Notes: generated from the sequence alone by a model not told the origin. A DNA stretch of 6,014 bases from JBBTWV01 sp038062615 (GCA_038062615.1 JBBTWV010000085.1:1-6014), one strand, 5' to 3'; shown: positions 1-5,743, numbered from the stretch's first letter. Numbers and translations: made by a program.

Positions 1-1
1 A

Positions 2-460
2 CAGACCGCTTCAAACATCGCCAAAAAAATGAACTTATCCGTCCGCACGCTAAAACATCCCATAACTGGGGAAGCTCGCAAAGTAGCCAAAAAGCTTATT
101 TTGCAATCAACAAAAGGGACGTTGCTGATTGCCAGCGGAGAAACTACGGTAACCTGCCGCGGGAATGGGCAGGGTGGAAGAAATCAAGAATTGGTGCTCA
201 GTGCACTTCAATATCTCAAACCGAATCAAATCGTTCTTGCTATGGGTACGGACGGAGTAGATGGCATCTGTCCTCAAAAAATTGCCGGCGCCATTGCTGA
301 TAAAGAAACCCTTCAGAAAGCCAAAAAACAACATCTCTCCATAAAGAAATTTTTAGACAATAACGACTCCTATCATTTTTTTAAAAAAACCGGCGGCCAC
401 ATAAAAACCGGCCCTACCGGTACCAACCTAGGTGATCTCGTTTTGCTTCTTACAACGTAG
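2..460 (+). CDS. Glycerate 2-kinase, MOFRL family, C-terminal part
   Basis: The reading frame is open from the left window edge, so only the last 152 residues are visible. The first ATG, at position 29, is probably internal. Members of this family (DUF4147/MOFRL, class II glycerate kinases) phosphorylate D-glycerate with ATP to 2-phosphoglycerate, linking glycerate to lower glycolysis in the cytoplasm. The C-terminal MOFRL domain is clear: a GETTVTxRGNGxGGRNQE block at about residues 44-61 of the visible part, GTDGxDG followed by AGAIAD at about 82-100, and a closing NDSYxFF...G.I.TGPTGTNLGD block. The gene ends in TAG and overlaps the opposing methyltransferase by 11 bases, so the two converge with no terminator between them. 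Family assignment is firm; the exact substrate is inferred from the family. Confidence 0.92.
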   Translation, partial: QTASNIAKKMNLSVRTLKHPITGEARKVAKKLILQSTKGTLLIASGETTVTCRGNGQGGRNQELVLSALQYLKPNQIVLAMGTDGVDGICPQKIAGAIADKETLQKAKKQHLSIKKFLDNNDSYHFFKKTGGHIKTGPTGTNLGDLVLLLTT

Positions 461-1202
461 TAAACACCATGGTCTTCAAGTAACCATCCTGATGTGTGGT
501 TTGAACAGAAAAGCCAAGATTTTGAGCAAGATCGGCATATTCATTGAAATCAGGCGCTGTTCGAGGATCATCTTGCTCCGTATGCTGCTTGATTCTTTGG
601 CGATAAAGAAGTGGAATGGCTTCGTTATTTCCCCAATGCTTAATACCAACGGCAGCGAGAAACTTATCAAGGACTTCTCGTGTTACGCGTAACTGTGAAC
701 CAATTGGATCATCAGCTACTGTGTCACCCAAAATAAAAACTTCACCTCTCTTAAGATTTGCCTTAAGCCAATAAAAAAGTCCACTTCGAACTTCCGGTGA
801 AAAATTATGAAGTGCATAGCTTGAGACTACCGCTAATCTTTCGCCTCTTCCTCTAGGAGGAGTGTATCCTTCAAACGACCTCGGAATAATGGTAACGCCT
901 GATATGGCTTTTGTGACGGCTATACGTGTCGTCCCATGTTCTCCAGGATCTACTAAATCCACATGGATATTATTTCCAGCAGCTCTCAAAGATTCCTCAA
1001 ATGAGGCCGTGCCACCACCTATATTCACAATACGATTGATCCTCCCAGAATGAAGAGCTAAAGCGTCTCGCATCCATTCAAAAAGCTTTTGATGCTTAGG
1101 ATTTGTCTTCACGATTTCATCGAATGCTCGAGCAGCTTCGGCATCATTCCATACTTCTGCCTGGCCGCCTGCAAGTGATGACGGTGTTGCTTCTGTAGCC
1201 AT
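450..1202 (-). CDS. Class I SAM-dependent methyltransferase, substrate unknown
   Basis: A 250-residue protein with a Rossmann-type methyltransferase core. The N-terminal 55 residues look helical and may form a cap. Motif I, the SAM-binding glycine loop, is IVNIGGGTA at residues 58-66. An acidic end of strand beta2 follows in VDLVDPG (81-87, probably D85). The motif IV region is LAVVSSYALHNF (123-134), and LKRGEVFILGD (150-160) is the usual post-motif strand after a K/R-G turn. The ending LGFSVQTTHQDGYLKTMVFTTL matches the last strands of many Methyltransf_25-like enzymes. No targeting signal or membrane segment is seen, so it should be cytoplasmic. The ATG start has no Shine-Dalgarno site; a good promoter places transcription start about 5 bases upstream. 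The gene lies 47 bases downstream of the co-oriented FAD oxidoreductase. The target could be a small molecule, lipid or quinone; the sequence does not decide. Confidence 0.85.
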   Translation of the reverse strand: MATEATPSSLAGGQAEVWNDAEAARAFDEIVKTNPKHQKLFEWMRDALALHSGRINRIVNIGGGTASFEESLRAAGNNIHVDLVDPGEHGTTRIAVTKAISGVTIIPRSFEGYTPPRGRGERLAVVSSYALHNFSPEVRSGLFYWLKANLKRGEVFILGDTVADDPIGSQLRVTREVLDKFLAAVGIKHWGNNEAIPLLYRQRIKQHTEQDDPRTAPDFNEYADLAQNLGFSVQTTHQDGYLKTMVFTTL

Positions 1203-1213
1203 AAAAAGATGTT

Positions 1214-1242
1214 AATATCCCACTTTCAGTATAGATTGTCAA
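1214..1242 (-). promoter_or_regulatory. Sigma70-type promoter of the methyltransferase gene
   Basis: Read on the minus strand, a perfect -35 hexamer TTGACA (1242-1237) is followed by a 17-base spacer and a GATATT -10 hexamer (1219-1214, four of six consensus bases). The predicted transcription start, near 1207, is only about five bases before the ATG at 1202. This agrees with the missing Shine-Dalgarno site and suggests a leaderless or near-leaderless mRNA. The promoter sits in the 47-base gap after the oxidoreductase stop codon, so the methyltransferase can be expressed on its own. Confidence 0.6.
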
Positions 1243-1249
1243 CCCCTCC

Positions 1250-2581
1250 TCATTTAACAGATGATTTACAGTGAAAAATCATATCAGAGAGAATAGCCAA
1301 TGCATAAATAAAGAGACGCGGAAGATGCTTCCACTTCAGCACCACCCAGGTAAGACTTTTGCGCTTATCCTTACTATCGCAAAACTGATCCAAAAAGGAG
1401 TCCCCCTCAGCCGCGATAATATTGAACATGGCTTTGAAAGTCCGATTGCGTTTCATTTGGTCCCAAATAAATCGGTAACGGACCTGGCGCTTGTAGTAAT
1501 TCATAAGATGCCCATGACGATCGATTTCACGGTGAAACGATTTCAACGCCGCAGAATTTCCATTTAAATATTGAGGGATAAGGTGCGCTGCTACTTTTCC
1601 AGAAATCACCGAACCCTTAATTCCATCGGCTGCAAAAGCTCCACACAAGCCCGCCGCATCGCCAATGAGCAAGACGTTTCCATGATGCACGCGTTTAAGT
1701 GCTCCCCCAATGGGAATCATGCTTCCAAAAACATAGTCGGGTTTGCTTTCATCTCCTTCAATAGAAATAATTTTTCGCTCCAATAAAATTTTGATGAACT
1801 TCTGCATGAGCTTTGAGGCATCCTTGCTATCTTCCATGAGCTTGGCGAGACCAATGCGAAAAGCTTTTTTGCCGTTTACCAAAGTTGGCGAGAGCCACCC
1901 GCCGTATCCTAATGAAAACTCTCCAAACCAAAAATGATAAATGGTTTCTGCCGGCTTGGGTCCGAGGTGGACATCACCAATAAAGACCTGCTCATAGCCA
2001 AAAAGGAAGCGCCTATTTTGATCCAGTTTGGGAATAACCTCCGCCATGCGTGAGCGTCCGCCATTGGCTCCCACAAGAAACCGCGTCGAAACCTTTTCTT
2101 TTTTTCCTTGATGCAAAAGTTCAACTTCCGAAACCGCATCAGGATTATTGACCAGGCCGAGCCGTCGAGGCGAGGCTAAGCCAATAACGCCCCGACGTGA
2201 TGTCGGGGCAACCATATTCAAAAAAGTAGTAGCACTCCGGAGGGTCACATTGGCAGGCAGCGTGCTGGCAAGGTGCTGCATAAGAGCTTTTGTGTCTGTC
2301 TGGAAAATCCAAGCATGATCCGTTTCAGAAATAAAATGATTTTCAAAATCAGGAGCAATGACGCAAATCGCCGTGATGGGATTTGTAATGAATTTATCAA
2401 TAGGAAAAAACTCGGCAAACTCCTGACGGGTTTTTACGGTAATGAGTCCTGTGGATTCCACAGAAGCACCCACCGTGGGCTTAGAATCAACCACCAACAC
2501 CTTCAAAGTTTTTGGGAGGTGATGCGCCAAGGTGAGCCCAGAAAAACTAGCGCCGACGATAACGACGTCAAAATCATGCAC
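1250..2581 (-). CDS. FAD-dependent oxidoreductase, geranylgeranyl-reductase-like
   Basis: A 443-residue flavoprotein of the PHBH-fold group that includes geranylgeranyl reductases and aromatic-ring or quinone monooxygenases. The N-terminal FAD-binding loop is VVIVGASFSG (residues 6-15), with Ser12 at the middle glycine of GxGxxG. Strand beta2 ends at D32. A DG-type motif, FLVGANGGRSR, spans 168-178, with Asn replacing the usual Asp. The GD motif NVLLIGDAAGLCGAFAADG (302-320) contacts the FAD ribityl chain. The C-terminal 80 residues are basic and hydrophobic (KWKHLPRLFIYALAIL), which could favour membrane contact. The substrate is unknown; lipid or isoprenoid double-bond reduction is the family-based guess. 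The start is GTG, with an immediately upstream promoter and no real Shine-Dalgarno site. Residues 125-143 are encoded by two adjacent palindromes and look like an insertion in a normally variable part. The TGA stop shows TGA is probably not reassigned. Confidence 0.87.
   Translation of the reverse strand: MHDFDVVIVGASFSGLTLAHHLPKTLKVLVVDSKPTVGASVESTGLITVKTRQEFAEFFPIDKFITNPITAICVIAPDFENHFISETDHAWIFQTDTKALMQHLASTLPANVTLRSATTFLNMVAPTSRRGVIGLASPRRLGLVNNPDAVSEVELLHQGKKEKVSTRFLVGANGGRSRMAEVIPKLDQNRRFLFGYEQVFIGDVHLGPKPAETIYHFWFGEFSLGYGGWLSPTLVNGKKAFRIGLAKLMEDSKDASKLMQKFIKILLERKIISIEGDESKPDYVFGSMIPIGGALKRVHHGNVLLIGDAAGLCGAFAADGIKGSVISGKVAAHLIPQYLNGNSAALKSFHREIDRHGHLMNYYKRQVRYRFIWDQMKRNRTFKAMFNIIAAEGDSFLDQFCDSKDKRKSLTWVVLKWKHLPRLFIYALAILSDMIFHCKSSVK
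2156..2176. repeat. Imperfect palindrome inside the oxidoreductase gene
   Basis: Arms gccgagcc (2156-2163) and ggcgaggc (2169-2176) pair at six of eight positions around a five-base centre; the two mismatches are adjacent G-A pairs. It encodes residues 136-142 (ASPRRLG) of the FAD oxidoreductase. It lies 12 bases from the perfect palindrome at 2189-2209 and may belong to the same inserted element. Confidence 0.5.
2189..2209. repeat. Perfect GC-rich palindrome embedded in frame in a gene
   Basis: Arms gccccgac (2189-2196) and gtcggggc (2202-2209) pair perfectly around the loop gtgat. It encodes exactly seven codons, residues 125-131 (APTSRRG) of the FAD oxidoreductase. It is richer in GC than the surrounding coding sequence and resembles the cccga/tcggg palindrome near the 16S gene at 5813-5829. 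A short dispersed palindromic element that entered the gene without breaking frame is the likely reading; its genome-wide copy number cannot be seen here. Confidence 0.6.
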
Positions 2582-2590
2582 GGTTCTCTA

Positions 2591-2619
2591 ATAATAGACA
2601 CATTAAAATACCTTGTCTA
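2591..2619 (-). promoter_or_regulatory. Sigma70-type promoter of the FAD oxidoreductase
   Basis: On the minus strand, TAGACA (2619-2614, five of six -35 consensus bases), a 17-base spacer and TATTAT (2596-2591, five of six -10 bases) form a strong promoter. Expected transcription start is near 2584, about three bases before the GTG at 2581, again implying a leaderless message. Its -35 box overlaps the -35-like box of the tRNA promoter on the other strand. Confidence 0.6.
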
Positions 2620-2643
2620 GAGCGCCAAACGCTATGGTATACT
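2613..2643 (+). promoter_or_regulatory. Promoter of the tRNA-Ile gene, extended -10
   Basis: A TATACT -10 box at 2638-2643 is preceded by TG at 2635-2636, giving the extended -10 pattern TGnTATACT. The best -35 candidate is TTGTCT (2613-2618, four of six bases) at a long 19-base spacing that the extended -10 could compensate. Predicted start is near 2650, a few bases before the mature tRNA 5' end at 2658. It is divergent from, and overlaps, the oxidoreductase promoter. Confidence 0.55.
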
Positions 2644-2657
2644 CGGATGGAAAATTA

Positions 2658-2734
2658 GGGCGGGTAGCTCAGCTGGTTAGAGCGCGACACTGATAATGTC
2701 GAGGTCAGAGGTTCAAGTCCTCTCTCGCCCACCA
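2658..2734 (+). tRNA. trnI: tRNA-Ile with GAT anticodon
   Basis: A complete 77-base cloverleaf. The acceptor stem gggcggg pairs with ctcgccc (2724-2730) with one G-T wobble. The D arm is gctc/gagc (2667-2683). The anticodon stem cgaca/tgtcg encloses the loop ctGATaa, with anticodon GAT at 2692-2694, reading ATC and ATT isoleucine codons. The T arm is agagg/cctct with loop ttcaagt (2712-2718). The discriminator is A and the 3' CCA is encoded. In many bacteria this tRNA lies between 16S and 23S rRNA; here it is a single-gene unit with its own promoter and terminator, 3 kb from the 16S gene and on the other strand. Confidence 0.97.
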
Positions 2735-2749
2735 AGAATTCCATATAAC

Positions 2750-2780
2750 AAAAGGGGCCTCCTTTCGGAAGCCCCTTTTT
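2750..2780. terminator. Rho-independent terminator, probably bidirectional
   Basis: The stem aaaaggggc (2750-2758) pairs with gcccctttt (2771-2779), continues inward with three more pairs after one C-A mismatch, and closes on a tttc loop. A run of five T follows on the plus strand, ending tRNA-Ile transcription 16 bases after the tRNA. Read on the minus strand it ends in four T, so it can also stop transcription of the zinc-ribbon gene, which ends at 2811. Confidence 0.85.
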
Positions 2781-2806
2781 GTGCCTGCCTACTGGCAGAC
2801 AGGTAT
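2781..2806. repeat. Short intergenic palindrome of the CCTGCC/GGCAGACAGG type
   Basis: An imperfect inverted repeat centred near 2793: cctg (2784-2787) pairs with cagg (2800-2803) and ct (2789-2790) with ag (2797-2798), separated by one mismatch, with wobble pairs extending outward. It lies between the terminator and the stop codon of the zinc-ribbon gene. From memory, very similar palindromes are dispersed in many Patescibacteria genomes; I cannot confirm copy number here. Confidence 0.5.
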
Positions 2807-2810
2807 GCAA

Positions 2811-3107
2811 CTAAGCTTGAGGAGCTGAGCGTCCGCCTCGTTCTTTATCGAAACAATCGCGGCAAAGTACCGGACGATCGTTTCTTGGAACGAATGGAAC
2901 TTCAGTCTCTGTACCGCAGGTTGAGCAAGTCACTTTCGTGAACTGTCTGTTTGTGCGTCGTTCCTGCTTCTTTTTCTCGCGGCAAGCTGGGCAGCGTTTT
3001 GGCGCTGAAAAGCCTTTATCTGCGTAGAAAGCCTGTTCGGCAGCAGTAAACGTAAAATCGGCTCCGCAGTCGGAGCATACCAATTGTTGATCTTGAAAAT
3101 CTGACAT
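2811..3107 (-). CDS. Small protein with two zinc-ribbon modules
   Basis: A 98-residue protein containing four CxxC knuckles arranged as two zinc-binding modules. The first is CSDC-x24-CPAC with an internal FTFTAAEQAFYADKGF stretch, as in the probable zinc-ribbon family zf-trcl, followed by a basic linker (REKKKQERR). The second is CSTC-x17-CRDC, exactly the spacing of the CxxC-x17-CxxC domain, with the VPFVPRNDRPVLCRDCF signature. Each module should hold one zinc ion. The function is unknown; the charged linker and small size would suit nucleic-acid or protein binding, which is inference. It has no signal peptide or membrane segment. The ATG start lacks a Shine-Dalgarno site. It is a single-gene unit, divergent from the DUF4438 gene and probably ended by the bidirectional terminator at 2750-2780. 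Confidence 0.88.
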   Translation of the reverse strand: MSDFQDQQLVCSDCGADFTFTAAEQAFYADKGFSAPKRCPACREKKKQERRTNRQFTKVTCSTCGTETEVPFVPRNDRPVLCRDCFDKERGGRSAPQA

Positions 3108-3257
3108 GGTTTATAAGTGAATTAAATGAGTAAGTATTCCGTGTTCTTCATTGCTCCCCTTAAGTTCACTGATCGACCAGACAGATACTGATACGGGTTA
3201 CTCAATGTAGACCGGTTATATTGACTAAACTGTATTACACTTTGGGAGTAAAGTCAA

Positions 3258-3262
3258 GAGGT
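3258..3262 (+). promoter_or_regulatory. Ribosome binding site that decides the DUF4438 start
   Basis: GAGGT at 3258-3262, six bases before the ATG at 3269, pairs with the ACCTC of the anti-Shine-Dalgarno sequence in this window's own 16S 3' end (5887-5892). The alternative in-frame TTG at 3221 has no such site. This is the only convincing Shine-Dalgarno site in the window. Confidence 0.65.
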
Positions 3263-3268
3263 GCTAGA

Positions 3269-4165
3269 ATGGCCCCAGATATGATTAAGATCAACGAGAA
3301 TAAGCTCATTGTGCTGGCACTGCAGGGGCGAGTGGTCCATGCCGATGAGTTTTTGCCTTTTGAAGTAGGTCACGACGGCAAGCCCCACGCACTACCTGGT
3401 GTTGGATCAATCACTTATAACGTAAAGGTCGGTGACCCCGCCTTTGGATGGAAGTCCGACCACACCGAGCCAGGAGTCTCTTCCGTCTGTACTTCTGAGG
3501 AAAAACCTTACGCTAAGGGATATAACTTTTTGGCGTGCTGCGGAAACGAGGCCAAGGTAATCAGTGGCGATGCCAAAGGTAAAAAAGGCACCGTCATTGG
3601 CAATCACGGCGGTGTGGAGCATGTCATTATTGATTTTCCTCAGGATGTGCTTGAGAAGCTCACGCTGGACGATAAGTTTCTCATAAAATCTGTAGGACAA
3701 GGACTCGAGCTTACCGATCACCCCGAAGTTCTTTGCTACAACCTCTCCCCTGCGCTTTTCAAAAAAATGAATCTTAAAGAGCGAGGTAACGCATTAGAAG
3801 TTGGTGTGACGCACATTATTCCAGCCAAAATTATGGGCTCAGGAATTGGCTCACTCAGCTGTACCCGCGGCGATTATGACATTACTACTCAGGATGAGTT
3901 GGCCATCAGCGAGTACCAGCTTGACTCACTCCGGTTGGGAGATATTGTGGCTATTGAAGATGCTGATAATTCTTACGGACGCTGCTACAAAAAAGGCGCA
4001 GTTTCTATTTGCGTCGTCATTCATGCCAACTCATTTGTGGCGGGCCATGGCCCCGGCGTGATGACGCTTATGACCTGCGTAAAGCCAAAAAAGCTGGTGC
4101 CCGTCATTGATAAGCACGCCAACGTTGCTGAGATTTTAAAGATAGGGCGCCACCAAAAATCCTAA
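3269..4165 (+). CDS. DUF4438 domain protein, function unknown
   Basis: A 298-residue protein recognisable as the DUF4438 family, known from Thermotoga and other anaerobes but without an assigned activity. Visible conserved blocks are GHDGKPHALPGVGSITYNVKVGD (about residues 34-56), a KOW-like turn GDAKGKKGTVIGNHGG (100-115), a GSGIGS turn (190-195), GDYDITTQD (201-209), and the long C-terminal block LRLGDIVAIEDADNSYGR...HANSFVAGHGPGV (222-264). Its histidines and acids could bind a metal; that is inference. It has no signal peptide or membrane segment, so it is cytoplasmic. The frame stays open back to a TTG at 3221, but the ATG at 3269 has a good ribosome binding site and is preferred. The gene converges with the TPM gene, with only six bases between stop codons and no terminator, so the two transcripts probably overlap at their 3' ends. 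Confidence 0.85.
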   Translation: MAPDMIKINENKLIVLALQGRVVHADEFLPFEVGHDGKPHALPGVGSITYNVKVGDPAFGWKSDHTEPGVSSVCTSEEKPYAKGYNFLACCGNEAKVISGDAKGKKGTVIGNHGGVEHVIIDFPQDVLEKLTLDDKFLIKSVGQGLELTDHPEVLCYNLSPALFKKMNLKERGNALEVGVTHIIPAKIMGSGIGSLSCTRGDYDITTQDELAISEYQLDSLRLGDIVAIEDADNSYGRCYKKGAVSICVVIHANSFVAGHGPGVMTLMTCVKPKKLVPVIDKHANVAEILKIGRHQKS

Positions 4166-4171
4166 TATTCA

Positions 4172-5077
4172 CTACCAACCTCCTCCCGCGCCGCCACCAC
4201 GAGAACCTCCACCTCCAAAACCACCGAATCCTCCGCCGCCGCCAAAGCCGCCACCTCCACCTCCAAACCAAAATCCGCCGCCAGAATGCCAAAAGTCCGT
4301 GGGCTTACCGGCTTTTTTGCGAGCCTCGTAATTTTTAGAGACGATCAAATCAAACAGCAAACCCAGTAAACCAAATCCCACGGTGGCAAAAATAATGGAG
4401 AGACCGCTCCAGAATAAAAAACCAGTGACACCTCCGCCGATGCCTCCAATAAGACCTCCCGGCCACCAGGCCTTGGAACGTCCCAAGTAGCTGGCAAGAT
4501 ACGAGAGCAAAAAGAATCCCATCCAAAGAGTAAATGGAGAAAATAGGATATTTGCCTGACTCTTTTTTTCTGGTTCGGCCTGATATTCACCACGAGTGGC
4601 TTCCATAATAGCCACTACTCCTTGCTGGATACCCAGTAAGTACTGCCCATCTTGAAACATAGGGTAAACTTTTTGTCGCAAAATAGAGCCCGTGAGGCCA
4701 TCCGGAAGGGCACCTTCTAATCCCCCGCCAACATTAATAAAAGCCTCACCATGCTGGGGAAACGGCTGATCGTCTTTTGGCCCAATCAAAAAGAGAATCC
4801 CATTATTTTTACCTTTTTTGCCAATCCCCCAAGCGGTAAAAAGTTCCTGGGAATAACTAAATGGATCCAGTCCTTGAAAAGAAGGAACAATCGCAAGCAC
4901 GATTTCATTGCTCGTCTCAAGATCAAAATTTTTCAAAACGTTCTCTAATCCAGCTTTATCATCAGTACTCAAAATTCCAGCAAAATCATTCACATAACCC
5001 AAAGAAGTAGGCAAATTTACCGCCGACAAACTCATCGGAAGAAAAAAAAGCGCTACTACAAAAAGCAAATTTTTCAT
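4172..5077 (-). CDS. TPM-domain membrane protein, YgcG-like
   Basis: A 301-residue exported or membrane protein. Residues 1-19 form a signal peptide (MKNLLFVVALFFLPMSLSA), with likely cleavage after LSA. The TPM domain spans about 27-160, with the opening YVNDFAGILS, the strand NNGILFLIG (91-99), the signature GGGLEGALPDGLTGSIL (117-133), and the P-x-F-x-x-G-x-Y-x-x-G-I helix (139-150). Two or three membrane segments follow between about 179 and 246. The tail (265-301) is almost pure glycine with Phe and Trp, typical of YgcG proteins. It follows lemA with a four-base gap, a common pairing; the proteins are thought to act together at the cell envelope, possibly in membrane protein quality control, but the activity is unproven. 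TPM domains were first named for phosphatase activity in a plant thylakoid protein, which should not be carried over without evidence. Confidence 0.92.
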   Translation of the reverse strand: MKNLLFVVALFFLPMSLSAVNLPTSLGYVNDFAGILSTDDKAGLENVLKNFDLETSNEIVLAIVPSFQGLDPFSYSQELFTAWGIGKKGKNNGILFLIGPKDDQPFPQHGEAFINVGGGLEGALPDGLTGSILRQKVYPMFQDGQYLLGIQQGVVAIMEATRGEYQAEPEKKSQANILFSPFTLWMGFFLLSYLASYLGRSKAWWPGGLIGGIGGGVTGFLFWSGLSIIFATVGFGLLGLLFDLIVSKNYEARKKAGKPTDFWHSGGGFWFGGGGGGFGGGGGFGGFGGGGSRGGGAGGGW

Positions 5078-5081
5078 CGCC

Positions 5082-5681
5082 CTATTTAAAATCGAACTTC
5101 ACGGCGGGGGCATTTGCAGCGGCCGCAGCAGCGGCGAATCTTTCACGCTGAGAAAAACCAAACATTCCGGCAATAACATTGCTGGGGAAGTAGTTCACTT
5201 TTTTATTGAGGACGTTTACTACCGCATTGTAGTTATTACGCGCTACGGAAATGCGATTTTCGGTTCCTTCCAACTGATCCTGCAGTTTTTGCACACTCTC
5301 AGAGCTGCGAAGTTGAGGATAATTTTCCACTACCACGAGCAAACGCCCAAGCGCACCTTCTACTTGGTTAATGGCACCCACACGCTCCGGTGTTCCTGGC
5401 TGTGTGCCGCTATATTTGGTTCTGGCCTCCGCAAGCGCCGTGAAAACGGTCTGCTCCTGGCTAAAAATCCCTTGCACCGTACTTACTAAATTGGGAATGA
5501 GATCGTAGCGTCGTTGATACTGCACTTCCATATCGGCCTGTGCCGTTTTGGCATTTTCGTTATACGAAACCAATGAGTTATACGTAGACATAACCCAGAG
5601 TACCAACACAATCAATAGACCGAGGATAACCAGAAGAGTTATTTTTCCGGCAGAAATCGGTTTGACGGTAAACATATTCAT
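5082..5681 (-). CDS. lemA: LemA family membrane protein
   Basis: A 199-residue protein with one N-terminal membrane anchor (about residues 14-31, ITLLVILGLLIVLVLWVM) and an external or periplasm-like helical domain. The LemA signature YNSLVSYNENAKTAQADMEVQYQRRYDLIPNLVSTVQGI spans about 34-72, and the family's YFPSNVIAGMFGF block lies near the C-terminus. Length is normal for LemA. The frame extends upstream to 5825, but those 48 residues run through palindromic non-coding sequence, so I chose the ATG at 5679-5681; the ATG two codons later is also possible. Neither has a Shine-Dalgarno site. It is the first gene of a two-gene unit with the TPM protein. It lies about 200 bases downstream of the 16S rRNA 3' end on the same strand, with no clear terminator between, so some read-through from the rRNA promoter is possible. 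Confidence 0.93.
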   Translation of the reverse strand: MNMFTVKPISAGKITLLVILGLLIVLVLWVMSTYNSLVSYNENAKTAQADMEVQYQRRYDLIPNLVSTVQGIFSQEQTVFTALAEARTKYSGTQPGTPERVGAINQVEGALGRLLVVVENYPQLRSSESVQKLQDQLEGTENRISVARNNYNAVVNVLNKKVNYFPSNVIAGMFGFSQRERFAAAAAAANAPAVKFDFK

Positions 5682-5724
5682 AAATAAGTGGGTTATTTTG
5701 CTAATGCAAAATAGTATTTGCTTA

Positions 5725-5743
5725 GCAAGCCCGATGGGCTTGC
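5725..5743. repeat. Perfect palindrome between lemA and the 16S gene
   Basis: Arms gcaagccc (5725-5732) and gggcttgc (5736-5743) pair perfectly around a three-base gat loop. No T-run follows on either strand, so it is a poor terminator. It lies in the false upstream extension of lemA and looks like one of the dispersed short palindromes of this genome. Confidence 0.6.

Noticed and set aside
1250..1252. TGA possibly recoded, as in some CPR groups
   Set aside because: The oxidoreductase ends naturally at this TGA, other genes use ordinary GGN glycine and TGG tryptophan codons, and none contains an internal TGA.
2696..2941. Plus-strand open frame beginning inside the tRNA
   Set aside because: It runs through the tRNA, the terminator and a palindrome into the antisense of the zinc-ribbon gene; its codons are explained by those features.
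3108..3220. Possible small RNA or promoter pair between the zinc-ribbon and DUF4438 genes
   Set aside because: The region is AT-rich with several -10-like hexamers (for example TATAAA at 3115-3110, minus), but none has a credible -35 partner or sensible start distance, and I see no stable fold.
3221..3268. TTG start adding 16 residues to the DUF4438 protein
   Set aside because: No ribosome binding site precedes it, while the ATG at 3269 has GAGGT at the right distance. The TTGACT at 3221-3226 could instead be part of a promoter, but I found no -10 box at suitable spacing, so no promoter is called.
4104..4292. Arg/Trp-rich minus-strand open frame
   Set aside because: It is the out-of-frame shadow of the glycine-rich tail of the TPM protein; repeated GGN codons read as Arg and Trp in another frame.
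5725..5743. Palindrome as a terminator for 16S rRNA
   Set aside because: The stem is strong but no T-run follows on the minus strand, and it lies 140 bases beyond the mature 3' end.
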